Shown piece by piece: positions 9,104-16,731 of a stretch of DNA of 64,000 nt (positions within the stretch are counted from its first letter, which is position 1; every line of letters starts with the position of its first letter). This DNA is from Pseudomonas sp. MYb60. GTDB taxonomy: Bacteria; Pseudomonadota; Gammaproteobacteria; Pseudomonadales; Pseudomonadaceae. Position numbers and translations under genes: made by a program. The stretch lies in contig NZ_PCOZ01000008.1 of assembly GCF_002979555.1 (NCBI RefSeq), forward strand, positions 186,001-250,000, in the 5' to 3' direction. The notes beneath the pieces were generated by a model, which had not been told where the DNA came from, ran no database searches, and saw only the letters and a program-made list of their open reading frames with translations.

Positions 9104-9274
9104 ATGCTGGGCGTTACCCACAATGCCTGTGGAACCGCCTGTGGATAACTTGAGCGTAAGCGTCGGAGAGCCAATATCTGCATGGCTTGTAGGAAGCTGT
9201 ACAGTTTTTGATCAGGCGTTTGCGCGATCGTCGGGTAGAATGCTCGACCTGTTTAACCGACCGTAGTCCTTGCC

Positions 9275-10501
9275 ATGCCCCAGACCACTCCCCCACACGT
9301 CACCATCATCGGCGGCGGCCCAGCCGGGCTGATGGCCGCCGAAGTCCTGAGCCAGGCGGGCGTGCGCGTGGACCTGTACGACGGGATGCCTTCAGTGGGG
9401 CGCAAATTCCTGCTGGCGGGCGTGGGCGGCATGAACATCACCCATTCCGAAGCGTACCCGGCGTTCCTCTCGCGCTACGCCGAACGCGCACCGCACCTGG
9501 CGCCGCTGCTGCGCGGTTTTGGCGCCGAAGCCTTGTGCGAATGGATACACGGGCTGGGGATCGAAACCTTTGTCGGCACCTCAGGCCGGGTGTTTCCTAC
9601 CGACATGAAGGCCGCCCCGTTGCTGCGCGCCTGGCTCAAGCGCTTGCGGGATCAGGGCGTGGTTATCCACACCCGCCATCGCTGGGTCGGCTGGAATGCG
9701 CAACGCGATTTACTTATCCACAGCCCGGACGGCGAAACATCCGTGCACAGCGATGCAACGCTGCTGGCCCTCGGCGGCGGCAGTTGGTCGCGCCTGGGTT
9801 CCGACGGCGCCTGGCTCAAGCTGCTGGAAGACCAAGGCGTGCCTTACGCCCCGCTGCAACCGAGCAATTGCGGTTTCGAGGTGTCAGCCTGGAGCGCATT
9901 GATGGTCAGCAAATTCGCGGGCGCGCCGCTGAAAAACGTCGCCATCGGTTTGGGCGATGACAAACCCCGCCTGGGCGAATGCGTGATTACCGCCACCGGT
10001 ATCGAAGGCAGTTTGATCTATGCCCTGTCGGCGCCGATCCGCGAAACGATCAACCGTGACGGTTCGGCCACCGTGCATATCGACCTGTTGCCGAGCAAGC
10101 CTGTGGACAAGGTCCACGCCGCCCTCGCCAAGCCACGTGGCTCGCGCTCGATGAGCAAACATCTGCACAGCCAATTGGGATTGGACGGCGTAAAGGCCGC
10201 GCTGTTGCGCGAATTGGCACCCGCGGATCACTTCAACGATCCGGCGCAGTTGGCGGTGGATATCAAGGCGCTGCCGTTGACACTCGTGAAGACCCGACCG
10301 ATGGACGAAGCAATCAGCACCGCGGGCGGCGTGCCGTTCGAGGCGCTGGATGAGCGCTTGATGCTCAAGCAACTGCCGGGCGTTTTCTGTGCGGGGGAGA
10401 TGTTGGACTGGGAGGCGCCGACGGGGGGCTACCTGCTGACCGGGTGTTTTGCCAGCGGACGGGCGGCTGGGCGGGGGATGTTGGAGTGGCTTAAGGGCTG
10501 A
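9275..10501 (+). CDS. FAD-dependent flavoprotein, HI0933/PP_4765 family
   Basis: 408 residues. An N-terminal Rossmann dinucleotide-binding motif IIGGGPAGLMAAEVL (about 11-25) binds FAD. GRKFLLAGVGGMNITHSE is the family hallmark, and a C-terminal FAD motif GVFCAGEMLDWEAPTGGY is present. The family (HI0933-like, BaiN/RdsA relatives) contains putative NAD(P)/FAD oxidoreductases, mostly without assigned substrates. A -10-like TAGAAT lies at 9236-9241 upstream. Two perfect DnaA-box sequences fall inside the coding region (see findings). Confidence 0.88.
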   Translation: MPQTTPPHVTIIGGGPAGLMAAEVLSQAGVRVDLYDGMPSVGRKFLLAGVGGMNITHSEAYPAFLSRYAERAPHLAPLLRGFGAEALCEWIHGLGIETFVGTSGRVFPTDMKAAPLLRAWLKRLRDQGVVIHTRHRWVGWNAQRDLLIHSPDGETSVHSDATLLALGGGSWSRLGSDGAWLKLLEDQGVPYAPLQPSNCGFEVSAWSALMVSKFAGAPLKNVAIGLGDDKPRLGECVITATGIEGSLIYALSAPIRETINRDGSATVHIDLLPSKPVDKVHAALAKPRGSRSMSKHLHSQLGLDGVKAALLRELAPADHFNDPAQLAVDIKALPLTLVKTRPMDEAISTAGGVPFEALDERLMLKQLPGVFCAGEMLDWEAPTGGYLLTGCFASGRAAGRGMLEWLKG

Positions 10502-10525
10502 GATCGTTGTTGGATTCAAGGCAGC

Positions 10526-10547
10526 CATCGGGGGCAAGCCCCCGATG
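10526..10547. repeat. REP palindrome between convergent genes
   Basis: Perfect palindrome CATCGGGGGC-AA-GCCCCCGATG: a 10-base stem with a 2-base loop, matching the GGGGGCAAGCCCCC core of the TGTGGGAGGGGGC-type REP family seen elsewhere in the window. It sits between the convergent flavoprotein and rhlE genes and may end both transcripts. Confidence 0.75.
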
Positions 10548-10570
10548 AGGCCATCAGCCACACCACAAAA

Positions 10571-11905
10571 TCACTTCTTCTTGCGCGGCCCGGTATTAAA
10601 CACCGGCACCTTGCGCACCGGTTTGATCGAAGGCTCTGCCGGTGCAACGTCCCCGCTGTCCACCCACTTGCCCAGGTTGCGCTTACCGCCACCGCCGGAC
10701 GCCTTAGGCTTTTTCGGTTTTTTCGGCTTCTTCACCACCTGCCCGCTGGCATCGGTGTCCGGCACACGGTGCTCCGGCTCGAAATCCTGTTCCATATGGC
10801 GAGCCAAGGTCTGACGCGTGAGCATCTCGATGGCCGACAGCATGTTCACTTCATCGGCACACACCAGGGAGATCGCCTCACCGGTGTTGCCCGCACGGCC
10901 GGTCCGGCCGATACGGTGGATGTAGTCCTCGGCCACGATCGGCAGGTCGAAGTTGACCACCAGCGGCAGGTCCTCGATGTCCAGGCCACGGGCGGCCACG
11001 TCGGTAGCGACCAGAATTTGCACATCGCTGGATTTGAAGCGGTCCAGCGCGCGTTGGCGCGTGGCTTGAGGTTTGTCGCCGTGAATACCATCGGCATTGA
11101 TGCCCAGGCCCTGCAGCTTGTCCACCAGCGCATCCACGCCGTTGCGGGTCTTGGCGAACACCAGCACCTGCTTCCAGCGGCCTTTGCGCATCAGGTGCAC
11201 AAACAGTTCCGGCTTGCGCTTCTTGTCCACCGGCACGATCCACTGCTTGACGGTGTTGGCAGCGACGTTGCGCGGGCTGACTTCGATGCTCAGCGGGTCG
11301 TTGAGCATCTGCCCGGCCAGCAGGCGGATGTCATCGGAGAAGGTCGCGGAGAACAACAAGGTCTGGCGCTTTTTCGGCAGCATGCGGTAGATGTTCGCCA
11401 GCTCTTCGGAAAAGCCCAGGTCGAGCATGCGGTCGGCTTCGTCCAGCACCAGGGTTTGCAACTGGTTAAGTTTCAGCGCGTTCTGGCGGAACAGGTCGAT
11501 CAGCCGGCCCGGCGTGGCGACCAGGATATCCACACCTTTGCGCAGCTTCATCATTTGCGGGTTGATGCTCACGCCGCCATACACCGCATACGTGGTCAGC
11601 GGCAGGTTTTGCGCGTACTCGGCAACGCTGGCGTGCACCTGCTCGGCCAGTTCACGGGTGGGGCACAGGATCAGCGCGCGCGCCGAGTTGGCGGCGACTT
11701 TCGGCCCTTCCATCGTCAGCAATTGCAGCAGTGGCAATGCGAAACCGGCAGTCTTGCCGGTGCCGGTCTGGGCCGCAGCCATCAGGTCACGACCGGCCAG
11801 CACCGCCGGAATGGCTTGCGCCTGCACCGGCGTCGGGGTCTGGTAGCCAAGCGTCTCAAGGGCGCGCTGCAAGGGTTCGATCAGGCCAAGGGAGGCGAAA
11901 GTCAT
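10571..11905 (-). CDS. rhlE: DEAD-box ATP-dependent RNA helicase RhlE
   Basis: 444 residues. Helicase motifs in order: Q motif (GYQTPTPVQAQAIP, 20-33), motif I AQTGTGKT (45-52), PTRELA (82-87), TPGR (131-134), DEAD (155-158), SAT (186-188), then ARGLDIEDLP and HRIGRTGRAG in the second RecA domain. The C-terminal tail is basic and repetitive (KKPKKPKKPKASGGGGK), as in RhlE proteins that use it to bind RNA. It probably acts in ribosome assembly and RNA turnover, especially in the cold. It lies 48 bases downstream of the YedA-like gene on the same strand. Confidence 0.93.
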   Translation of the reverse strand: MTFASLGLIEPLQRALETLGYQTPTPVQAQAIPAVLAGRDLMAAAQTGTGKTAGFALPLLQLLTMEGPKVAANSARALILCPTRELAEQVHASVAEYAQNLPLTTYAVYGGVSINPQMMKLRKGVDILVATPGRLIDLFRQNALKLNQLQTLVLDEADRMLDLGFSEELANIYRMLPKKRQTLLFSATFSDDIRLLAGQMLNDPLSIEVSPRNVAANTVKQWIVPVDKKRKPELFVHLMRKGRWKQVLVFAKTRNGVDALVDKLQGLGINADGIHGDKPQATRQRALDRFKSSDVQILVATDVAARGLDIEDLPLVVNFDLPIVAEDYIHRIGRTGRAGNTGEAISLVCADEVNMLSAIEMLTRQTLARHMEQDFEPEHRVPDTDASGQVVKKPKKPKKPKASGGGGKRNLGKWVDSGDVAPAEPSIKPVRKVPVFNTGPRKKK

Positions 11906-11953
11906 GTGTTTACCGTAGGAAAATTCAGCGCAAGGAACGCAATGGGCCGCAGT

Positions 11954-12850
11954 TTACCTTATTTCCGGCTTCGGCTTGCGCCACTGGGGCAGGCTGATCA
12001 GCAGCACGGCACTGATGATCACCAGCATCGCCAGGGCTTCCTCCAGGCCGATGGTCTCGCCGACGAACACAATCCCCAACAACACCGCCACCGCCGGGTT
12101 GACGTAGGCATAACTGGTCGCCGCCGCCGGACGCACGTGCTTGAGCAGGTACATGTAGGCATTGAAGGCGATGATCGAACCGAACACGGCCAGGTAGGCC
12201 AGGGCCAGCCAGCCTTCAACCGGAGGCATGGCCTGCAGGTGCTCGCCGGTGAGTGCGCTGGCGATCAGCAGCGTGACGCCGGCCACCAGCATTTCCGCTG
12301 CGCTGGCCATCGCGCCGGGCGGCAACGGCAGGCGCCGGCTCCACACCGAACCGAACGCCCACGACGCCGCGGCAAACAGCAACAGCGCCGCACCCATCGG
12401 GCTCGACTGCAAGGTGCTGCCCATGTTGAGCATGGCGATGCCGATCATCCCGAGGATCACGCCCGCCCACTCCAGCCGCGTATTGCGCGCGCCCCAGAAA
12501 TAACCGCACAGCAACGTGAACAACGGCACCGTCGCCACCGCCAACGCAGCTACGCCGGAAGACACACCGGTGTGCTCGGCCACGCTCACTGCGCCATTGC
12601 CGAAGGTCAGCAGCAAAATGCCGATCTTGGCGGCGGCCTTCCATTGCTCCCACGTCGGCGCCGGCGCCCCACGCCAGCGCAGGAAGCCATACATCACCGC
12701 GCCCGCCGCCAGAAAGCGAATCCCGCCCAGCATCAGCGGCGGCCAGTACTCCACGCCGATGCGGATTACCAGGTAGGTGGAACCCCAAATCACATACAAC
12801 GCAAAAAAAGCGGCGATCAACGGTAAGGGAAAACGACGTGGGCCAGGCAT
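11954..12850 (-). CDS. yedA: YedA-like DMT exporter
   Basis: 298 residues, ten hydrophobic segments, two EamA domains. The N-terminal helix YVIWGSTYLVIRIGVE and the segment ATSYAYVNPAVAVLLG are typical of the YedA/RhtA-like drug-metabolite exporter branch. The substrate is unknown; amino-acid export is a reasonable guess because the neighbouring divergent gene is an Lrp/AsnC regulator, a common regulator-exporter pairing. The ATG at 12850 fits the conserved length. Confidence 0.82.
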   Translation of the reverse strand: MPGPRRFPLPLIAAFFALYVIWGSTYLVIRIGVEYWPPLMLGGIRFLAAGAVMYGFLRWRGAPAPTWEQWKAAAKIGILLLTFGNGAVSVAEHTGVSSGVAALAVATVPLFTLLCGYFWGARNTRLEWAGVILGMIGIAMLNMGSTLQSSPMGAALLLFAAASWAFGSVWSRRLPLPPGAMASAAEMLVAGVTLLIASALTGEHLQAMPPVEGWLALAYLAVFGSIIAFNAYMYLLKHVRPAAATSYAYVNPAVAVLLGIVFVGETIGLEEALAMLVIISAVLLISLPQWRKPKPEIR

Positions 12851-12942
12851 TGGGTGGCTCTATGGCAGGAGAAAGGATGCTTATTCTAAAAAGGCAGGTC
12901 ATTAAACATAAGTTACAAAACCTGTTTAAACCGCCCATACAC

Positions 12943-12981
12943 TTTTCAAAGCATGGTTGTGAGGGCTATAAACCATGCTTT
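12943..12981 (+). promoter_or_regulatory. Inverted repeat around the promoter of the Lrp-family gene
   Basis: AAAGCATGGTT (12948-12958) and AACCATGCTTT (12971-12981) form a perfect 11-base inverted repeat with a 12-base spacer. Extended outward, 15 of 17 arm positions match. The spacer contains TATAAA (12967-12972), a likely -10 box, with TTTTCA (12943-12948) 18 bases upstream as a weak -35. The layout suggests an operator overlapping the promoter, plausibly for self-repression or for control of the divergent exporter. Confidence 0.6.
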
Positions 12982-13010
12982 CGAAAGCCACACGCAACAG
13001 GAGCCTTATC

Positions 13011-13472
13011 ATGGACAAATACGACCGCATGCTCCTCAGTGCCCTGCTCGAAGACGGGCGCGCGTCCTACGCGCAATTGGCGCGCAAGGTGAATCTCTCC
13101 GCCCCGGCTGTGGCGGAGCGGGTGGCGAAGTTGGAGGCCAGTGGGGTGATCACCGGGTATCAAGCCAAGGTTGACTTGTCCAAAGTCGATTTGCCGATCC
13201 AGTGCGTGATCGAACTGCGCCTGACCAACCATGGCAGCCAGAAGGTCTACGACGAACTGAGCAAAATCCCCGAACTGACCGAATGCCATCGTGTCACGGG
13301 CGATCCGTGCGTGATCATGCAGGCGGCAGTGGGGTCGATGCCGCAGTTGGAAGACTTGATCAACCGGGTGGCCAAGTTTGGCTTCAGCAAGACCTCGATT
13401 ATTTTGTCGAGTGCGATAGAGCGGCGGGTGCCGTTGGGGCAGTTGGAGGGCAATGGGAAAAGTGGCGGCTGA
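13011..13472 (+). CDS. Lrp/AsnC-family transcriptional regulator
   Basis: 153 residues. An N-terminal winged helix-turn-helix (about 1-60, ASYAQLARKVNLSAPAVAERV) is followed by an AsnC ligand-binding/oligomerisation domain (RAM, about 65-145). ATG 13011 is preceded by AGGAG at the right distance; an in-frame upstream ATG at 12975 lies within the operator-like repeat and was rejected. It is divergent from the YedA-like exporter, which it may control in response to an amino acid. Its own promoter is framed by a strong inverted repeat. Confidence 0.92.
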   Translation: MDKYDRMLLSALLEDGRASYAQLARKVNLSAPAVAERVAKLEASGVITGYQAKVDLSKVDLPIQCVIELRLTNHGSQKVYDELSKIPELTECHRVTGDPCVIMQAAVGSMPQLEDLINRVAKFGFSKTSIILSSAIERRVPLGQLEGNGKSGG

Positions 13473-13534
13473 ACCTCCGCTAGCGCGGGCAAGCGAACGG
13501 TTGCAGCTTCTTAACCTGACGGAGAAGTTACAAC

Positions 13535-13843
13535 AGGGTCAAAGTCACACCCGATCGACCCCGTTCCAACAAAGAGCTCCTCAGCGAAGACGCCCTGCTC
13601 AACCGCCGAGCCATCGACTACTACCTCAAAGCATCCGCGCCGGATGCGCCCACCTTGATCCTGAATGACAACCTGAGCTTCGAAGATGCCCTGGCCCGTG
13701 CGGCGGACTTGCTGCATTGCGCGATCGAGACGGCGCACTCATCGGGAGAAACACCGAATGTGCAGCAACGGGCAGTGATGCATCTGGTGGAGATGGCAAA
13801 GGTGGTGGTGGATCAGGCGTTGGATTGCACACAGTCTCGATGA
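13535..13843 (+). pseudogene. DUF6124 (formerly DUF3077) family gene lacking a normal start codon
   Basis: The frame runs open from 13520. Its protein begins (R)VKVTPDRPRSN, which fits the usual opening of this Pseudomonas family (M-x-KVTPDPP). The family helix region NLSFEDALARAADLL and the C-terminal MVEMAK-like helix (VMHLVEMAKVVVDQALD) follow, for 102 residues. Where ATG is expected (13535-13537) the sequence is AGG, yet a good ribosome site GGAGAA (13521-13526) stands 8 bases upstream. The only in-frame alternative is a TTG at 13655 giving 62 residues, without a ribosome site. The gene is either dead, recently mutated, or miscalled at one base. Function of the family is unknown. Confidence 0.65.
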
Positions 13844-13887
13844 GCACCACATTTGAATTTCATTGAGTTTGAAAATCGGGCTCGGGC

Positions 13888-14523
13888 TCAGAACCCTCGA
13901 TGTTTCTTGAGGTGCTCGTTGATCTTCGCCGCCGGCACTTTCTGCAAGGTGCACAGCAGGTCGTGGGACAGTTCGCGCAAGCCATGCGTCCCGCGCAGTT
14001 CCTGGGCCAGGTGGGCCGTCAGGTTGGCGGCCATCTCCGCATCCGCCATCGCCCGGTGAGCCTTGCCGGTATGGGGCAGCTGGGCGTAAGTGTTCAAGGT
14101 GCCGAGCTTGTGGTTCGGCGCCGACGGCATCAAGCGCCGCGCCAGCAGCAGCGAGCAGGCGAATTTCTGCAGGCGGGTGCGGCGGATCAGGCCCAGTTCG
14201 AAATCCCAGAACTTCTGGTCGAACGCGGCGTTATGCGCCAGCAGCGGCGTGGTGCCGACGAACTCGTTAACCTCGTTCATCACCCGCTCTGCCGGCGGCG
14301 CGGCGCGCAGCATGGCATTGCTGATGCCCGTGAGTTGTTCGATGAACGCGGGCACGTGCACGCCGGTTTTCATCAGGCTCTGGTAGCGGTCCACGATCTG
14401 GCCGCGCTCGAGGATGACCACCGCGATTTCCGTGGCCCGGCAGCGACTGCTCGGGGTGATGCCGGTGGTTTCAAAGTCGATGACCGCTATACGTTCCAAA
14501 CCTGTTCCAACTCCGTCCAACAA
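13888..14523 (-). CDS. DEDDh 3'-5' exonuclease, DnaQ/PolC-epsilon type
   Basis: 211 residues. Exo I motif IDFETTG with D16 and E18, Exo II in LLAHNAAFDQKF, and Exo III HRAMADAEM supply the DEDDh catalytic set. The size and start resemble stand-alone DnaQ-like proofreading exonucleases rather than DNA polymerase III epsilon itself, which is usually larger and carries a polymerase-binding tail. It starts one base after the stop of the NYN-domain gene, so the two are probably co-transcribed. Confidence 0.88.
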   Translation of the reverse strand: MLDGVGTGLERIAVIDFETTGITPSSRCRATEIAVVILERGQIVDRYQSLMKTGVHVPAFIEQLTGISNAMLRAAPPAERVMNEVNEFVGTTPLLAHNAAFDQKFWDFELGLIRRTRLQKFACSLLLARRLMPSAPNHKLGTLNTYAQLPHTGKAHRAMADAEMAANLTAHLAQELRGTHGLRELSHDLLCTLQKVPAAKINEHLKKHRGF

Positions 14524-14524
14524 T

Positions 14525-15001
14525 TTATTTGAGCAGCAGCGCGCCTTCGATCGGCACGTAGCGGCTGGCGGCGCGTATCAACGAGTTGGCCGTCAGCCCC
14601 GGCACGCCGTAGGCCACGGCTTCAACGCCATGCTTGTGGATAACGCGGTCGAGCAACATATCGAAATCACCGTCGCCGGAGGCCAGGACGATTTCGTCGA
14701 CGTGGTCGGCGGCGTCCATGATGTCGATGGTGATGCCCACGTCCCAGTCACCCTTGGCCGAGCCGTCGCTGCGCTGGATGTAGGGCTTGAGTTTTACCGT
14801 GAAGCCCAGGTTGCGCAGGATCTGCTGGAACTGCTGCTGCTTGCTGTCGCCACGGTCGATGGCGTAGGCGTATGCCTCGACGATCTGCCCGCGCGCGCTG
14901 ATATCAGCCCACAGCGCAGCGTAGTTGAAGTGGCAACCATAGGCCTGGCGGACGGTGTAATAGAGGTTTTGCACATCGGCGAACACTGCAATTTTCTTCA
15001 C
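14525..15001 (-). CDS. NYN-domain (LabA/DUF88) nuclease
   Basis: 158 residues, a single PIN-like NYN domain. The acidic cluster expected for metal-dependent RNA cleavage is present: D9 in AVFADVQNLYY, DWDVGITIDIMDAAD, and SGDGDFDML. Proteins of this family are predicted ribonucleases; LabA in cyanobacteria affects clock output, but no such role is implied here. The gene is followed with a one-base gap by the DEDDh exonuclease gene, making a small two-nuclease operon. Confidence 0.87.
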   Translation of the reverse strand: MKKIAVFADVQNLYYTVRQAYGCHFNYAALWADISARGQIVEAYAYAIDRGDSKQQQFQQILRNLGFTVKLKPYIQRSDGSAKGDWDVGITIDIMDAADHVDEIVLASGDGDFDMLLDRVIHKHGVEAVAYGVPGLTANSLIRAASRYVPIEGALLLK

Positions 15002-15075
15002 CGCATTTCCCCATGACTGCCAGGCGCCAGCGCCCGGAAAGGGTGCCAGTATGCCAGCCGCGAGAAAGTTTCCGG

Positions 15076-15108
15076 AAAAAATCAGACCGGGGCGATTGAG
15101 CGCCCCGG
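15076..15108 (-). terminator. Rho-independent terminator of the DUF2076 gene
   Basis: Stem CCGGGGCG (15087-15094) / CGCCCCGG (15101-15108), loop ATTGAG. On the minus strand it is followed after a few bases by six T residues (A-run 15076-15081). It lies directly downstream of the DUF2076 stop. Confidence 0.75.
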
Positions 15109-15118
15109 CCAGGGTGTG

Positions 15119-15850
15119 TCAGACGAAGGAATCGTCGTCGCCGAAGGAAGAGGTATCGTCGGCATAATCGCTGTCGGCAAAGCTGTCGGCGTTGTTGCTG
15201 CCCCAGCTGTCATTGCCGGCGTACTTCTGGTCGTCATTGCCCCAGCCGCCTGCATCGCTGGCCGGTGCCGGTTGCTCGATGATCTCTTCGACGACCTGCG
15301 GCTGCTGGTTGTGATGGAACAGGCTGCTGATGCCTTCGGCCAGCAGCACACCACCGGCCACGCCAGCGGCGGTTTTCATCGCGCCGCCAAGGAAGCCGCT
15401 GCCCGCCGGGGCCGCCGGGGGCTGTTGATAATTCTGTTGCGGCGCAGGCTGCTGGCCGAACGAAGGCCGCGCCGGCTCGCGCCAACCGCCAGACGACGGC
15501 GGTGCACTCTGGGTGGGCGGTTGCTCACGGGAGCCGCCACCGCCAAAGAGGCCCGACAAAAACCCACCGCCGCTCGAGGGCGCAGGTTGCGCGGCGGATT
15601 TGGCGCGCTGCAGTTCATCCTGCAACTGCTGGATCTGCTGCGCCTGCTGCTTGTTCTGCGCGTCGAGGCTCTGGAGCGCGTGTTCCTGCACCAGGATCGA
15701 TTGGGTCATGTAATACCCGGCGGCCGGCTGGCGAGTCAGGTGGTCCTTGATCCGCGCTTCGGCCTGAGCGTCGCGGGGGGCTGAGTCCGTTTCGGCTTGT
15801 TGCAACCGTGAAAACAGTCCATCGATCAGGGTTTGCTCTTCGCTGTTCAT
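15119..15850 (-). CDS. DUF2076 family protein
   Basis: 243 residues. It opens with MNSEEQTLIDGLFSRLQQAE, the DUF2076 signature. A Gln-rich coiled-coil segment (about 55-85, NKQQAQQIQQLQDELQRAK) is followed by a Gly/Pro-rich linker, a short hydrophobic Ala/Gly stretch (about 175-190, FLGGAMKTAAGVAGGVLLAEG) and a strongly acidic, Asp/Ser-rich tail. Described loosely as a periplasmic ligand-binding sensor, but its function is not established and no signal peptide is visible. A single-gene unit with its own terminator. Confidence 0.85.
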   Translation of the reverse strand: MNSEEQTLIDGLFSRLQQAETDSAPRDAQAEARIKDHLTRQPAAGYYMTQSILVQEHALQSLDAQNKQQAQQIQQLQDELQRAKSAAQPAPSSGGGFLSGLFGGGGSREQPPTQSAPPSSGGWREPARPSFGQQPAPQQNYQQPPAAPAGSGFLGGAMKTAAGVAGGVLLAEGISSLFHHNQQPQVVEEIIEQPAPASDAGGWGNDDQKYAGNDSWGSNNADSFADSDYADDTSSFGDDDSFV

Positions 15851-16022
15851 GGCGACCTCGTTAGATTGCCGGTAAAAATCATGGGCCCGCCTGCGATGCA
15901 GGTCTGGGTACCGACAGTTATTGGGGTGTTACGAGTTGTTTCAATGGTCTTTACTCAAGGTTTACGTTTGCTCACCTACGGTCATGATCGGTTAAAGTGT
16001 TGCCCTTGCTTCCAGGCCTGCG

Positions 16023-16691
16023 ATGAACTTGATGAATCCGTTAGACGTACTGCGCGACTCCTTCCGTTTCACCCTCCACAACCTGGGCGCCATCGTCCAG
16101 CTGTGCTTGCCGTTGGTGATTCTTGAAGCCCTGCTGCAACAAGTGCTCAACCACAGCGTCGGCCCGGATGCATTCCCCGGCTACAGCGTGGTGGTGGGCT
16201 TGCTGGTGTACCCGCTGTACACCGGCGCGTTGATTCTGTTCCTCGACGCCCGCACCCGTGGCGAGTCGCCGCGCACCAAGGATGTGTGGGCCATGGCGCT
16301 GACCCTGTGGCCGCGCTTCGCACTGCTGACGGCAATGAGTACGCTGCTGATCCTGCTGGGGCTGTCGCTGTATTTCCTGCCCGGCCTGTTCCTGATGGTG
16401 GTGCTGGCGTTTGCCGAGTACCTGCTGGTGTTGCGCGGGATGACGGCGCTAGAGGCGATGAAGGAAAGCCTGCGCCTGAGCCGTGGGCATTTCTGGCGGA
16501 TCCTGGTGTGCCTGCTGTGTGTGATGACGCCGCTGTGGCTGCTCAAGGGTGCCAGCGTCGCGGCCTACCCGGAGCCGGCGCCGCTCCTGGGGCTGATCAT
16601 GGACAGCGCCCACAGTTTCCTGCAGCTGTTTACCAGCGTGGTGCTGTTCCGTTTATTCATGCTGATCGGTGGCGACGCCGACGCGCGGTGA
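16023..16691 (+). CDS. yciC: YciC-family (UPF0259) inner-membrane protein
   Basis: 222 residues with six hydrophobic segments. The N-terminal amphipathic stretch NPLDVLRDSFRFTLHNLGAI and the central motif LLVLRGMTALEAMKESLRLSRGHFWR match the UPF0259/YciC group. No enzyme motif is present and the function is unknown; an envelope-related role is likely. It is followed 40 bases later by the EEP-family gene on the same strand, so they may be co-transcribed. Confidence 0.82.
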   Translation: MNLMNPLDVLRDSFRFTLHNLGAIVQLCLPLVILEALLQQVLNHSVGPDAFPGYSVVVGLLVYPLYTGALILFLDARTRGESPRTKDVWAMALTLWPRFALLTAMSTLLILLGLSLYFLPGLFLMVVLAFAEYLLVLRGMTALEAMKESLRLSRGHFWRILVCLLCVMTPLWLLKGASVAAYPEPAPLLGLIMDSAHSFLQLFTSVVLFRLFMLIGGDADAR

Positions 16692-16731
16692 TATGCTCCG
16701 TGCCACTCCCGAAACGCCATAAGCCGAGCCG

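Noticed and set aside
10769..12826. 685-codon plus-strand frame opposite rhlE and the YedA-like gene
   Set aside because: Spans two real antisense genes and their gap, with His/Gln/Arg-rich composition and no family.
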